A stretch of 64,000 bases of DNA. Origin: Paucimonas sp. GTDB taxonomy: Bacteria > Pseudomonadota > Gammaproteobacteria > Pseudomonadales > Pseudomonadaceae. Position numbers and translations under genes: made by a program. This document shows positions 1 to 8,996 of this stretch, in pieces. The notes under the pieces were generated by a model. That model did not search any database. It saw only the letters and a program-made list of their open reading frames with translations, and had not been told where the DNA came from. Location of the stretch: positions 18,723 through 82,722 of the forward strand of contig JAIRVG010000009.1 in assembly GCA_031253995.1 (NCBI GenBank), given 5' to 3'. Each line of letters begins with the position of its first letter. Within the stretch, counting starts at the first letter, position 1.

Positions 1-500
1 GCCGCCCGGTCGAAAGCATCGCGCCGTGCCAGAAGATCGGCTTCGCGCAGCAGCCCACCGGTGCGCGGGGTGAAGCCGGGGAAGAAAAACACCTTGCGCA
101 GCCCATTGGCCTGGGGTGACGGCAAGCCATGGCAACCCTCGACCCAGCCCTCGGCGCTGAGGTATTCGAGGTTCAGCCAAAGCGCCGGGGCTGGCCGTTG
201 GGCCATGGCATCGATGTAGGCTGCAGGCAGCTGGCAACCGAAAGCACCGATCACCACGTCGGCGACTGCAACCGGCGCCCAGTCGGCGTCCCAGCGGCAC
301 ACCTCGACGCCCGCCTGGACCTGGCACGGTGCCTGTGGGTCCGCCTCCGGGCAGATCCGCGCAAACGCCTGCAACTCGTCCACCCACAGGCGCACGGCCA
401 GGCCGTGTTCGGCCACCAGTTGCCGGGCCAGGCGCCAGGTCACCCCGATATCGCCGTAGTTATCCACAACGCGGCAGAAAATATCCCAGGTGGTTTTCAT
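1..500 (-). CDS. earP: EF-P arginine rhamnosyltransferase EarP, N-terminal part (runs off the left edge)
   Basis: EarP transfers rhamnose from dTDP-rhamnose to a conserved arginine of elongation factor P, which relieves ribosome stalling at polyproline. The visible 166 residues start at the ATG at 500 (complement) and contain the family hallmark DNYGDIG at residues 13-19. Asp13 and Asp17 are the two positions described as essential in the P. putida enzyme. The C-terminal half lies outside the window, where efp would be expected directly downstream as in other pseudomonads. It starts about 120 bp from the divergent membrane protein gene at 624. The dTDP-rhamnose it needs depends on the rml pathway, of which only rmlC is in this window. 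Confidence 0.93.
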   Translation of the reverse strand, partial: MKTTWDIFCRVVDNYGDIGVTWRLARQLVAEHGLAVRLWVDELQAFARICPEADPQAPCQVQAGVEVCRWDADWAPVAVADVVIGAFGCQLPAAYIDAMAQRPAPALWLNLEYLSAEGWVEGCHGLPSPQANGLRKVFFFPGFTPRTGGLLREADLLARRDAFDRA

Positions 501-623
501 ACAGGCACCCCTTGCGCCGCTCTTGAATAAATGCCGATTGTCCGGGTTATCGCCTGCCGACAAAAGTGCCGGCTGCGATCCGTCGTGCGACAATCCCGTC
601 CCTGTCCTGGCCAGGAGGTTGCC

Positions 624-1064
624 ATGTCCTACCGAGCGCGTCGTCGCGAACTGAAGGTGTCCCCGAAAATGCTGCCGTTGATCGTCGGCGTCGCCCTGGG
701 CCTGTGGCTCGGCTTCGTCGCCATCGGCCTGACCTTGTGGGGGGCCTGGCAACTGCTGCCGCAGGTGCGCGAACCGGTGACCGCGGCCCTCAGCCAGCCG
801 CTCGTGCCCCCGCCTGCCCCGACAACCCCGCGCCAGCCGCCGGCGGCCCGGATGCCGGGTGCATCCGAACAGTCGCCCGAGCAGAATCACATGTTCGAGC
901 AATACCAGCAGGCGCTGCAGACCCAGCAGATCCAGGACGCGGAAGACCGTGCCGAGGAAAACCTGCGCAACCTGTCCAGCCCGCGCTGCCAGTTCTGGCT
1001 GCAGCAGAACCGCACCGCACCGACCGAGAAAAGCCGGGCCAATGTCCTTGAATTCTGCCGTTGA
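624..1064 (+). CDS. small single-pass membrane protein, function unknown
   Basis: A 146-residue protein of unknown function. The ATG at 624 follows an AGGAGG ribosome site at 613-618. The N-terminus is strongly basic (MSYRARRRELK). One membrane segment spans about residues 16-40, followed by a proline/alanine-rich linker (about 50-75) and a Gln/Glu-rich helical tail with two cysteines near the end (PRCQFW and EFCR). This layout suggests an inner-membrane protein with a periplasmic tail. Its stop (1062-1064) lies just before the ATG of the GreA/B-like gene at 1066, so the two are probably cotranscribed. No recognised domain. Confidence 0.75.
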   Translation: MSYRARRRELKVSPKMLPLIVGVALGLWLGFVAIGLTLWGAWQLLPQVREPVTAALSQPLVPPPAPTTPRQPPAARMPGASEQSPEQNHMFEQYQQALQTQQIQDAEDRAEENLRNLSSPRCQFWLQQNRTAPTEKSRANVLEFCR

Positions 1065-1065
1065 A

Positions 1066-1542
1066 ATGAACAAGACCGAATTGCTGCAGGCCATCATCGA
1101 ACGCCTGGGGGTGGACCTGGACATCCTCCAGCGCGCCGCGCAGACCGCCTATGAGACAGCCACGGCGGAAGAGAACATCGCCGAGAACAAGTACGACACC
1201 CTGAGCCTGGAAGCGTCCTACCTGGCGACAGGCCAGGCCCGACGCATGGAGGAGATCCGTCAGGCACGGGCGGCGTACCTGCAACTGAACCTGCGGGATT
1301 TCGATCCGGGAGTGGGGGTTCAGGTGAGCAACCTGGTATTGCTGGAGGATGAAGCGGGGAACCGGCAGCGGGTGTTCATCGGGCCGGAAGCGGCCGGGCT
1401 GAAGATTGGCGAAGGGGCCGGACTGGTGACGGTGATTACCCCGCGCTCGCCCTTGGGGCAGCAGTTGCTGGGCAAGGCCGAGGGAGATGAGGTGGACCTG
1501 GGTGGCGGGCGGCAGGTGCTTGAGATCCTGTCCATCGAGTAG
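1066..1542 (+). CDS. GreA/GreB-family transcription factor-like protein
   Basis: A 158-residue protein with an N-terminal helical region (about 1-75, rich in Glu/Ala, coiled-coil-like) and a C-terminal FKBP-like Gre domain (about 80-158, with VSNLVLLEDEAG and a closing SPLGQQLLGKAEGDEV). The C-terminal motif is typical of GreA/GreB proteins that bind RNA polymerase near the secondary channel. The coiled coil differs from classical GreA, so transcript-cleavage activity cannot be assumed. The ATG at 1066 is used here. An in-frame ATG at 1042 would overlap the upstream gene and add eight residues (MSLNSAVE). Convergent with the LysR gene that follows. Confidence 0.75.
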   Translation: MNKTELLQAIIERLGVDLDILQRAAQTAYETATAEENIAENKYDTLSLEASYLATGQARRMEEIRQARAAYLQLNLRDFDPGVGVQVSNLVLLEDEAGNRQRVFIGPEAAGLKIGEGAGLVTVITPRSPLGQQLLGKAEGDEVDLGGGRQVLEILSIE

Positions 1543-1562
1543 GCGCGTGGCTTGCCCGCAAA

Positions 1563-1579
1563 GGGCCGCAAAGCGGCCC
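1563..1579. terminator. hairpin between convergent genes
   Basis: A perfect 7-bp inverted repeat (GGGCCGC / GCGGCCC) with an AAA loop lies 20 bp after the GreA/B-like stop and 10 bp before the LysR stop. There is no T-tract, so it may be a weak bidirectional terminator or a remnant of a REP-like element. Confidence 0.45.
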
Positions 1580-1588
1580 CAACCCTGC

Positions 1589-2524
1589 TCATCGCTGGCT
1601 TGCCAGCGCATCGAACTGCCGGTCCAGCCCCTGCTCCCTGAACCGCTCCATCACGAAATCCACGAACACCCGGGTCTTCCCCGGCAACAGCTTGTGCTGC
1701 GCGTAGTACAGCGAAATGTTCCCGTCATCCACATACCAGTCCGGCAACACCCGCGACAGGCTCCCCCGCTGCAGATAAGGCACGGCAAACGGCATGCTCA
1801 CCAGCGCCACGCCCAGCCCCTGCTCCGCCGCCGCGCAGGCAGCCTCGGAGTCGGTCATGGTCATGCGCTGGCGCAAGGCCAGGGGCCGCTGCTCCCCGGC
1901 CCGGCTGGTCAGCGGCCAGGAACGCACCCGCCCGGTCTGCGGTGAGCGAATCAGGATCCCGTCCGCCTTGGCCAGGTCCTCCGGCTGCTGCGGCACGCCG
2001 CACCCCTCAAGGTAACCAGGCGAGGCCACCAGCACCCGGTGCGCCGGTGCCAGCTTGCGTGCCACCACCCCGGGCGGCAGGTCGAAACCTCCGCCGATGG
2101 CCGCATCGAATCCTTGGGCAATCAGGTCGACCTGACGGTTATCGAAATGCCAGTCCGGCGTGATCGCCGGAAAACGCCGCAGGAACTCGCCCAGCAGCGG
2201 CAGGATATAAAGACGACCGAACACCGTGCCCATGCTCACCTTCAGCGTCCCGGCCGGCTGCCCTTCGATACTGGCGATATTGGCCACGGCATGCTGGATG
2301 GTCTGGAAGCTGTCGCGCACCTCGGTCAGGAAGCACTGTCCCGCCTCCGTCAGGGTCAGGCTGCGGGTGCTGCGCTGGAACAGGCGCACGCCCAGCCGCG
2401 CTTCCAGGCCGGCGACATTCTTGCCCACCGCTGCCGGGGTGAGGCTCAGGCGCCGGGCCGCCTCGGCGAAGCTGCCGACTTCGGCGCTGCGTAAAAAGCA
2501 CTCTATGCTGCTGAAGGTTTCCAT
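1589..2524 (-). CDS. LysR-family transcriptional regulator
   Basis: A 311-residue LysR regulator. The winged helix-turn-helix covers about residues 1-60 (FAEAARRLSLTPAAVGKNV..LEARLGVRLFQRSTRSLTLTE) and the periplasmic-binding-like effector domain about 90-295. The ATG at 2524 (METFSSIE) is preferred over a TTG four codons upstream because it puts the helix-turn-helix at the usual N-terminal distance. It is divergent from the short-chain dehydrogenase at 2649, a classic LysR-target arrangement, with a palindrome in between. It most likely controls that neighbour and itself. The effector is unknown. It resembles the CrgA/DmlR-type subgroup, which often controls oxidoreductases. Confidence 0.9.
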   Translation of the reverse strand: METFSSIECFLRSAEVGSFAEAARRLSLTPAAVGKNVAGLEARLGVRLFQRSTRSLTLTEAGQCFLTEVRDSFQTIQHAVANIASIEGQPAGTLKVSMGTVFGRLYILPLLGEFLRRFPAITPDWHFDNRQVDLIAQGFDAAIGGGFDLPPGVVARKLAPAHRVLVASPGYLEGCGVPQQPEDLAKADGILIRSPQTGRVRSWPLTSRAGEQRPLALRQRMTMTDSEAACAAAEQGLGVALVSMPFAVPYLQRGSLSRVLPDWYVDDGNISLYYAQHKLLPGKTRVFVDFVMERFREQGLDRQFDALASQR

Positions 2525-2534
2525 GAGGGATTCC

Positions 2535-2547
2535 AAACCAATGGTTT
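2535..2547. promoter_or_regulatory. candidate LysR operator palindrome
   Basis: The 13-bp perfect palindrome AAACCAATGGTTT sits 11 bp upstream of the LysR start and about 100 bp upstream of the divergent dehydrogenase. Its position and symmetry fit an autoregulatory operator for the adjacent LysR protein. This is an inference; no binding data are available. Confidence 0.4.
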
Positions 2548-2648
2548 ATTCAGACTATAGCGATTAGTGGATTATCAGGAAGCAATCGTCGCTCGATACT
2601 GGGCCCCATCCACAAGGCACCCGCCTTGTCCTTTCAGGAGCATCAGCA

Positions 2649-3398
2649 ATGTCAAATCAACAGAACCTCAGCGGCAAAGTGGCACTGGTCCAGGGCGGCT
2701 CGCGCGGTATCGGCGCAGCCATCGTCAAGCGCCTGGCCGAACAAGGCGCCGCCGTCGCCTTCACCTACGTCAGCTCGCAGGCCGGCGCCGAACAGCTGCA
2801 GAACGAAATTCGCCAGAACGGCGGCAAGGCCCTGGCCGTCAAGGCCGACAGCGCCGACGCCACAGCAGTACAGAAAGCCGTCGATCTGACGGTGGAGGAG
2901 TTCGGCGGCCTGGATATCCTGGTGAACAACGCCGGCGTACTGGCCATCGGCGACATCGCCGAATTCAGCCTGGACGACTTCGACCGCACCGTGGCGGTCA
3001 ACGTGCGCAGCGTCTTCGTCGCCACCCAGGCCGCCGTGCGCCACATGGGCCAGGGCGGACGCATCATCAACATCGGCAGCACCAACGCCGAGCGCATGCC
3101 CTTCGCCGGCGGCGCCACCTACGCCATGAGCAAATCGGCACTGGTGGGCCTGACCCGTGGCCTGGCCCGCGACCTCGGCCCGCGCGGCATCACCATCAAC
3201 AACGTGCAACCCGGCCCGGTGGACACCGACATGAACCCGGCCAACAGCGATTTCGCCGAGAGCCTGATGGGACTGATGGCAGTCGGCCGCTACGGTCACG
3301 TCGAGGAAATCGCCAGCTTCGTCGCCTACCTGGCGGGCCCGGAAGCCGCCTACATCACCGGCGCCAGCCTGACCATCGACGGTGGCTTCGCCGCCTGA
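2649..3398 (+). CDS. short-chain dehydrogenase/reductase (SDR family)
   Basis: A 249-residue classical SDR. The NAD(P)-binding GGSRGIG motif is at residues 16-22, NNAG at 93-96, and the catalytic Ser144-Tyr158-Lys162 set (YAMSK) is complete, so it should be an active NAD(P)(H)-dependent oxidoreductase. The start at 2649 is supported by an AGGAG at 2637-2641. It resembles 3-oxoacyl-ACP-reductase-like SDRs, but it is not next to fatty-acid genes. Its substrate is unknown. Divergent from, and probably regulated by, the LysR gene at 1589-2524. Ends 4 bp before the convergent second LysR gene. Confidence 0.9.
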   Translation: MSNQQNLSGKVALVQGGSRGIGAAIVKRLAEQGAAVAFTYVSSQAGAEQLQNEIRQNGGKALAVKADSADATAVQKAVDLTVEEFGGLDILVNNAGVLAIGDIAEFSLDDFDRTVAVNVRSVFVATQAAVRHMGQGGRIINIGSTNAERMPFAGGATYAMSKSALVGLTRGLARDLGPRGITINNVQPGPVDTDMNPANSDFAESLMGLMAVGRYGHVEEIASFVAYLAGPEAAYITGASLTIDGGFAA

Positions 3399-3402
3399 TG
3401 GC

Positions 3403-4281
3403 CTACCGCGCCGCCAGCTGTTTCTCCAGTAACTGGATGAAAGCACTGGCGGCCGGCGTCGGCTTTTTCGACCAGATGGCATACAGGTGCCGAACCGGCG
3501 CATCACTCACCGGCAGCACCGCAACCCGCTCGAAACCGGTAGCGATTCGCTCCGCCACCAGGCCAAGGGCCAGGCCGCGCTGGACGAACTTCTCGATCAG
3601 CCGGGTGGTACCCACCTCGAACTGCACCCGATGACGCAAGCCGGCGGCGGCGAAGGCCTCGTCGGTCTGGCGCCGGGCGCCGGTGCCGGCCTGGAAATCC
3701 ACCAGGGGCTGCTCTTCCAGGTCCGCCAGGGACAAGCGCTTGTGGATAACCAGGGGATGCGCCGGCGGCAACACGGCCATCAGTTCTTCCTTGGCCAGCA
3801 GGCGCCATTCGACACCGTCCAGCGATTCACCCGGCCAGACGCCGATGAACGCCACGTCCAGGCGCCGCTCGCGCACATCGCCGATCATCGCTTCGCTCTT
3901 GCCCTGCAACCAGCGGATATCCACCTGCGGGTACTGATGGTGGAAGCCGGCCAGCAGGTCGACCAGGTCCAGTTCCGTCAGCGAACTGATCTCGCCAATG
4001 GACAGCCGCCCGCGCAACTCGCCACAGGCCGCCGCCACTTCATCGGCAATGCGCCGCGCCGCCTCCAGCGCGGTACGCGCGCTGGGCACGAAGGCCTCCC
4101 CCGCCGCCGTCAGGCGCACCCAGCGTGAACTGCGCTCGAACAACGGCACTCCAAGCTGTTCTTCCAGGCGGGCAATCTGATGGCTGAGGGCCGACTGCAC
4201 CACATGGCAACGCTCGGCAGCACGGGTGAAGCTGCCGGTTTCGGCCACGGCCAGGGCGTACTCGATCTGTTTCAGGTTCAT
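3403..4281 (-). CDS. LysR-family transcriptional regulator
   Basis: A 292-residue LysR regulator. The helix-turn-helix lies at about residues 15-60 (FTRAAERCHVVQSALSHQI), followed by the linker helix and an effector-binding domain (about 90-290). The ATG at 4281 opens with MNLKQIEYALAV. It is divergent from the MFS transporter at 4385 with a 103-bp intergenic region, which suggests that it controls that exporter. A good but imperfect dyad (ATCCATC .. GATTGGAT) lies in the gap at about 4284-4311. Effector unknown. Confidence 0.9.
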   Translation of the reverse strand: MNLKQIEYALAVAETGSFTRAAERCHVVQSALSHQIARLEEQLGVPLFERSSRWVRLTAAGEAFVPSARTALEAARRIADEVAAACGELRGRLSIGEISSLTELDLVDLLAGFHHQYPQVDIRWLQGKSEAMIGDVRERRLDVAFIGVWPGESLDGVEWRLLAKEELMAVLPPAHPLVIHKRLSLADLEEQPLVDFQAGTGARRQTDEAFAAAGLRHRVQFEVGTTRLIEKFVQRGLALGLVAERIATGFERVAVLPVSDAPVRHLYAIWSKKPTPAASAFIQLLEKQLAAR

Positions 4282-4384
4282 TGATCCATCTGTTTCAGAG
4301 ATTGATTGGATGAAAACGATGCGTTGGCGTCATCCTAGCGCTTTTCCCATACTGCCCGCCTCACCCCACTGAATGGAGACGGCC

Positions 4385-5572
4385 ATGACCGCCACGCCTC
4401 CCCTGAGCCGCGCCCTGATCCTGCTGATGGCCACCGCCGTCGGCCTGGCGGTGGCCAGCAACTACTATGCGCAACCGCTGCTGCACAGCATCGCCGAGCA
4501 CTTCGGCCTGAGCACCGCCAGCGCCGGCGGAATCGTCATCGCCGCGCAACTGAGCTACGGCGCCGGGCTATTGTTGTTGGCGCCGCTGGGCGACCTGTTC
4601 GAACAACGCCGGCTGATCGTCAGCATGATTTCCATCGCCACCCTCGGCCTGTTGATAAGTGCCTTCGCCCCCAGCCTGCCGTGGCTGTTGCTGGGCACCA
4701 CGCTGACCGGGCTGTTCTCGGTGGTGGCCCAGGTGCTGGTGCCGATGGCCGCCGGACTCAGCGATCCCGCCGAACGCGGGCGGGTGGTCGGCACGCTGAT
4801 GGGCGGGCTGCTGCTGGGCATCCTGCTGGCCCGTACCGCCGCCGGCTTCATGGCCAGCCTTGGCGACTGGCGCAGCATCTACCTGCTCGCCGCCGGCCTG
4901 ATGGCCCTCAGCGCCCTGGCCCTGTGGCGTGCCTTGCCACAGCGGCGGCAACATGCCGGGCTGGCCTATCCGGCGCTGATCGGTTCGGTGTTCCGTCTGT
5001 TCGCCGAAGAGCCGGTGCTGCGCCTGCGCTCGTTGCTCGGGGCATTTTCCTTCTGCCTGTTCGCCTTGTTCTGGACGCCGCTGGCGTTCCTGCTGAAGGC
5101 CGAGCCCTACAACTATTCCGACGGCGTGATCGGCCTGTTCGGCCTCGCCGGTGCCGCCGGTGCGCTGGCGGCCAACTGGGGCGGGCGCCTGGCCGACCGC
5201 GGCAAGGGCGCCCAGGGCACCACCTTCGGCCTGCTCGCGCTGATGCTGTCGTGGGTCCCCCTGGCCTTTGCCCCGACTTCACTGGCAGCACTGCTGATCG
5301 GCGTATTGCTGCTCGACCTGGCGGTGCAACTGGTGCATGTCAGCAACCAGAACGCGGTGATCGCCCTGCGCCCGGAAGCACGCAACCGCCTCAACGCCGG
5401 CTACATCACCTGCTACTTCATCGGCGGCGCGACGGGCTCGCTGCTCAGCACCCAGCTGTTCCAGCACTGGGGCTGGAACGCCATCGTCATCGCCGGCCTG
5501 GGCCTCGGCGCGGTCGCCCTGCTGACCTGGCGGCTGGCGGGTAGAAAAGTGATGGAAGTCAGAACCGTCTGA
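4385..5572 (+). CDS. MFS transporter, drug/solute-efflux type
   Basis: A 395-residue major facilitator with about 12 hydrophobic helices (SRALILLMATAVGLAVASNY at the N-terminus). The inter-helix signature LAPLGDLFEQRRL matches the loop 2-3 motif of the family. The ATG at 4385 has a GGAGA six bases upstream; the ATG at 4373 has no ribosome site. It resembles YgaY/YnfM-like inner-membrane exporters. The substrate cannot be read from the sequence. Probably regulated by the divergent LysR gene at 3403-4281. Confidence 0.85.
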   Translation: MTATPPLSRALILLMATAVGLAVASNYYAQPLLHSIAEHFGLSTASAGGIVIAAQLSYGAGLLLLAPLGDLFEQRRLIVSMISIATLGLLISAFAPSLPWLLLGTTLTGLFSVVAQVLVPMAAGLSDPAERGRVVGTLMGGLLLGILLARTAAGFMASLGDWRSIYLLAAGLMALSALALWRALPQRRQHAGLAYPALIGSVFRLFAEEPVLRLRSLLGAFSFCLFALFWTPLAFLLKAEPYNYSDGVIGLFGLAGAAGALAANWGGRLADRGKGAQGTTFGLLALMLSWVPLAFAPTSLAALLIGVLLLDLAVQLVHVSNQNAVIALRPEARNRLNAGYITCYFIGGATGSLLSTQLFQHWGWNAIVIAGLGLGAVALLTWRLAGRKVMEVRTV

Positions 5573-5670
5573 CAGACGTCCTACCCTCCGTCGCCTGGCG
5601 ATTGACTTGGGGATATCCGGAGCGCTCATTAGGGATTGGTCAAAAAGCCCTCTCAACCTGGATAACCCCT

Positions 5671-6054
5671 ATGACAAGACTCACCGTTCAGTCCGGCGAT
5701 TTCTTGCAAGGTGAAGGCGAGTACCGCAATGGATCGCTCACACTCAAGACCGCCACCAGCCCCTCGCCGGGCGAAAGGATCGCGCTCTCCCGCATCAAGG
5801 ACATGAAAGTCGCCAACCAGGAAACCAGTCGCAACATCAGCAGCGCCCTTGGCTGGGGCGTGGCCGGCTGCCTGATGGCCGGCCCCCTGGGTTTGCTCGC
5901 CGGCCTCTGGCTGGGCAGCAAGGACGAGGAAATCACCTTCCTCGCCACCTTCAAGGATGGCCGCAAGCTGTTGGCGGTCACCGATGGCAAGACCTGGTCG
6001 AAACTGGATGGCAACTGGCGCAGCCGCACCCAGAAGCAGCCAGCGAAATCCTGA
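5671..6054 (+). CDS. small protein with central hydrophobic glycine-rich segment, unknown
   Basis: A 127-residue protein. The N-terminal part (about 1-50) looks like a short beta-rich domain (RLTVQSGDF.. GEYRNGSLTL). A glycine-rich hydrophobic hairpin follows at about 57-82 (GWGVAGCLMAGPLGLLAGLW), then a beta-rich tail (EITFLATFKDGRKLL..). The layout resembles small bacterial proteins that sense or coat membranes, but no family is recognised. The start at 5671 has no clear ribosome site, so it is tentative. It stands alone between the MFS gene and the TonB receptor. Confidence 0.6.
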   Translation: MTRLTVQSGDFLQGEGEYRNGSLTLKTATSPSPGERIALSRIKDMKVANQETSRNISSALGWGVAGCLMAGPLGLLAGLWLGSKDEEITFLATFKDGRKLLAVTDGKTWSKLDGNWRSRTQKQPAKS

Positions 6055-6294
6055 TTTCCGGCATCACCCGCTCGTTCCCTCAGATACGAATCTATTGCAA
6101 TTGGGGCACCGCAACGCGGTCGCCCCTGCTAAGATTGCGCCCGCGCTCCGGCGCCCGCTGGCGCAACGCCAGTAGCCTCTTGCACTTGCGCGCCCTTTTT
6201 GCGCCTTCCTGTCGCCGTACCGGGCTTTCAGCTTCGGGGTAGCTGCCGACTCATAACGGCGCGCCCGCTGCGGGCCCTCAAGGAGTTTTGCCGC

Positions 6295-8460
6295 ATGTCC
6301 CTGCAACGCCCTCGCCTGCCCCTCAGCCTGCTCACGGTCGGCCTGACCCTGGGCACCCCGCATGCCTTCGCCGAAAGCAGCGTCACCCTTGCCCCGGTCA
6401 CGGTTTCCGACAGCTGGAGCGATGGCTACCAGCCGCGCCAGGCCCAGGTCGCCGGTTTCACCTCCGCACCGCTGCTGGACACCCCGGCCTCGGTGTCGGT
6501 GTTCACCGAACAGTTGCTGCAGGACCGCCAGGTGCGCCTGCTCAGCGAAGTGCTGCAGAGCGACGCTTCGGTGGGCGAGTCCTACGCGCCGATCGGCTAC
6601 TACGAGAACTTCAATGTGCGCGGCTTCAGCCTCGACGCGGCGCACAGCTACAAGGTCAACGGCCAGACCATCACCGGCGAACAGAACGTGGCGCTGGAGA
6701 ACAAGCAGCAGGTGGAACTGCTCAAGGGCCTGTCCGGCCTGCAGAGCGGCGTGTCCGAGCCCGGCGGGGTGATCAACTACGTGACCAAGCGCCCGGAAGA
6801 CGTGCGTTCGGTGACGGTCTCCGGCAGTGCCGAGGGTGAGCGCTATATCGCCACCGACCTCGGCGGCTGGTTCGGCAGCGAGCGTCAGTTCGGCCTGCGC
6901 GCCAACCTGGCCCATGAGGACATCCGCAGCTACGTCGACCATGCCGACGGCAAGCGCGACTTCGCCTCCCTGGCCTTCGACTGGCAGATGAGCCCGAATG
7001 CCCTGCTGCAACTGGACGTCGAGTACCAGACCCGCGAGCAGTATTCGGTACCGGGCTACCAGTTGCTCGGCGGCACCGCCCTGCCCCATGGCGTCGATCC
7101 GAAGGACCGCCTGGCCTGGCAGGACTGGGCGAGGCCGGTGAAGTCGGATTCGCTGAACCTGGGCGGGCGCTTCGAGTATCGCTTCAACGAGGCGTGGACC
7201 GGGGCGTTGAGTGCGTCGCGCAGCCGGGTGGTGATCGATGACTACAGTTCGTTTGCGTGGGGGTGCTACTACACCAGCGATTGCCCAGGCCTGGGCAACA
7301 CCTTCAGCCCCAACGGCGATTACGACATCTATGACTTCCGCAGTCCTGATGACACCCGGCGTACCGATGAAGCACAGGCAACGTTGAACGGACGCTTCGA
7401 TGCGCTGGGTGTCAGCCATGAACTGACCGTCGGCACCAGCGCGCAGCGCCGTACTCTGGACCAGCGCCCGATGTTCAACGAGATCACCAGCCTGATTTCG
7501 GAGCAGCCGAACATCTATCAGGACACCCCCGCTGTCCTGCCATCCGACAAGACGCCCGGCCACACCGAACGCCGTCTCGACAGCCGCCAGTACGGCCTGT
7601 TCTTCAACGACCGGATCAGCTTCACCGAGCAGTGGCAAACCGTGATCGGTGCCCGTATGGTGCGCCTGGATGAGGCCGCGTTCGACCAGGACGGCAATTC
7701 GCTGCGGCATACCCGCCAGTACGAACTGCTGCCCAATGCCGCACTGATCTACAAGCCGCGTCCGGATATCTCCCTCTACACCAGCTACAGCAAGGGCCTG
7801 TCCGCCGGTGGCGCGGCACCATGGTTCGCCGCCAACAACCAGGACATCCTCGCCCCGACCACCTCGCACCAGATCGAACTGGGCATCAAGCGTGACTGGC
7901 AGCGCATGAGCTTCAGTGCCGCGCTGTTCCAGTTGCGCCAAGCCTACCAGTACGCGCAGCCGGATGGCGCCGGCGGCTTCACCTATGTGCAGCAGGGCCA
8001 ACAGAAGAATATCGGCCTGGAGCTTGGCGCCAGCGGCTGGGTGACGTCCGACCTGCAGATCAACGCCAGCGCCGCGGCAACCCGCGCCCGGGTCAAGGAC
8101 AGCGGCACCGACGCCTACGACGACCACCAGGCCATCAATGTCCCGCGCCTGCGTGCGGCGTTGCAGGCGGACTACAGCATCCCCGGCGTGCCCGGCCTGG
8201 CCCTGCTCGGCGGCATGCGCTACAGCGCGAGCAAGTACGCCAACCAGGAAGGGACGGTGGAAGTCGGTGGCTACACCGTGTTCGATGTGGGCAGCCGGTA
8301 TCGCACGCGGATCGGCGGGTATGACACGGTGCTGCGGCTGACGGTGGATAACGTCTTCGACAAGCGCGACTGGCGGGATGTGGGGGATTACCTGGGGGAC
8401 AACTATCTGTTCCAGGGCGCGCCGCGGACGGCTCGGGTGTCGGCTTCGGTCAGCTTCTGA
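6295..8460 (+). CDS. TonB-dependent outer-membrane receptor, siderophore type
   Basis: A 721-residue outer-membrane receptor. A signal peptide (about 1-23, ending AFA) is followed by the plug domain (about 45-155: TPASVSVFTEQLLQDRQ, VRGF, GVSEPGGVINYVTKRP) and a 22-strand barrel that ends in the aromatic residue Phe (VSASVSF). There is no N-terminal signalling domain, so it is not an ECF-sigma transducer. The ATG at 6295 follows an AGGAG at 6281-6285. It probably takes up a ferric siderophore or similar chelate with TonB-ExbBD energy. No biosynthesis or regulator gene is adjacent and no convincing Fur box was found upstream, so the ligand is open. Confidence 0.88.
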   Translation: MSLQRPRLPLSLLTVGLTLGTPHAFAESSVTLAPVTVSDSWSDGYQPRQAQVAGFTSAPLLDTPASVSVFTEQLLQDRQVRLLSEVLQSDASVGESYAPIGYYENFNVRGFSLDAAHSYKVNGQTITGEQNVALENKQQVELLKGLSGLQSGVSEPGGVINYVTKRPEDVRSVTVSGSAEGERYIATDLGGWFGSERQFGLRANLAHEDIRSYVDHADGKRDFASLAFDWQMSPNALLQLDVEYQTREQYSVPGYQLLGGTALPHGVDPKDRLAWQDWARPVKSDSLNLGGRFEYRFNEAWTGALSASRSRVVIDDYSSFAWGCYYTSDCPGLGNTFSPNGDYDIYDFRSPDDTRRTDEAQATLNGRFDALGVSHELTVGTSAQRRTLDQRPMFNEITSLISEQPNIYQDTPAVLPSDKTPGHTERRLDSRQYGLFFNDRISFTEQWQTVIGARMVRLDEAAFDQDGNSLRHTRQYELLPNAALIYKPRPDISLYTSYSKGLSAGGAAPWFAANNQDILAPTTSHQIELGIKRDWQRMSFSAALFQLRQAYQYAQPDGAGGFTYVQQGQQKNIGLELGASGWVTSDLQINASAAATRARVKDSGTDAYDDHQAINVPRLRAALQADYSIPGVPGLALLGGMRYSASKYANQEGTVEVGGYTVFDVGSRYRTRIGGYDTVLRLTVDNVFDKRDWRDVGDYLGDNYLFQGAPRTARVSASVSF

Positions 8461-8483
8461 GGGTTGCGGGGCTGACACGAACT

Positions 8484-8513
8484 TTGTGGGATCCGGTAGA
8501 CCCGATCCCACAA
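8484..8513 (+). terminator. hairpin after the TonB receptor
   Basis: A perfect 10-bp inverted repeat (TTGTGGGATC / GATCCCACAA) with a 10-base loop, 23 bp after the receptor stop. There is no long T-tract. It may act as a terminator or mRNA 3'-end stabiliser. Confidence 0.5.
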
Positions 8514-8553
8514 GGTCATCGTCAGCTATGCAGTAGTGTGTTGGGCCAGAATG

Positions 8554-8594
8554 CAAAAAGCCCCCGGAAACTCATCGTTTCCAGGGGCTTTTCG
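8554..8594 (-). terminator. Rho-independent terminator of tRNA-Ser
   Basis: Read on the minus strand, a long stem (AAAGCCCCTGGAAAC / GTTTCCGGGGGCTTTTT, with one mismatch) with a GATGA loop ends in a T-run, directly downstream of the tRNA gene. Confidence 0.8.
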
Positions 8595-8606
8595 GTACAT
8601 CGAAAG

Positions 8607-8696
8607 TGGCGGTGAAGAAGGGATTCGAACCCTTGATACAGTTTCCTGTATACACACTTTCCAGGCGTGCTCCTTCAACCGCTCGGACACTTCACC
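8607..8696 (-). tRNA. serX: tRNA-Ser (anticodon GGA)
   Basis: Read on the complement, the 7-bp acceptor stem GGTGAAG/CTTCACC is complete, the 3' CCA is encoded, and the T-arm GGTTCGAATCC is intact. The anticodon arm CACGC-CTGGAAA-GTGTG gives anticodon GGA (serine UCC/UCU codons). The long variable arm (GTATACAGGAAACTGTATC) is typical of class II tRNA-Ser. Length 90 nt. The symbol is the conventional name for this isoacceptor, used here by analogy. Confidence 0.95.
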
Positions 8697-8996
8697 GGAT
8701 CTCTTCAAGCCTTTCAGCCTGTCGAGGCGCGCTAATTTAGTCGAAACCTTTTCACTTGGCAAAGGTTTTTTTCAGAATTTTCAAATATTTATGCCGAAGC
8801 CCGGAAAACCCCGGCAGGCCATGGCGTTTTGGCCATTCTGTAGCGTGCTTTGCCCACCTTTGCCACCTCGCGCACGCAGTACAAGGCCGACAGCCCCATC
8901 GGTGACCGCCTGGTCAGTCATCGTGCTTTACCTGACCGCAGCGGCTGGGTAACGTCTTGCCACTTCCTCGCCACTTCTCCTATAAGGAATCCCGTC

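Noticed and set aside
6055..6294. Fur box upstream of the TonB receptor
   Set aside because: No GATAATGATAATCATTATC-like match was found in the 240-bp upstream region; iron control is therefore not claimed.
6064..8556. A long minus-strand open frame of about 830 codons opposite the TonB receptor
   Set aside because: The + strand frame has a signal peptide, plug and barrel motifs; the minus frame is an antisense artefact of high-G+C third-position bias, with low-complexity composition and no family resemblance.
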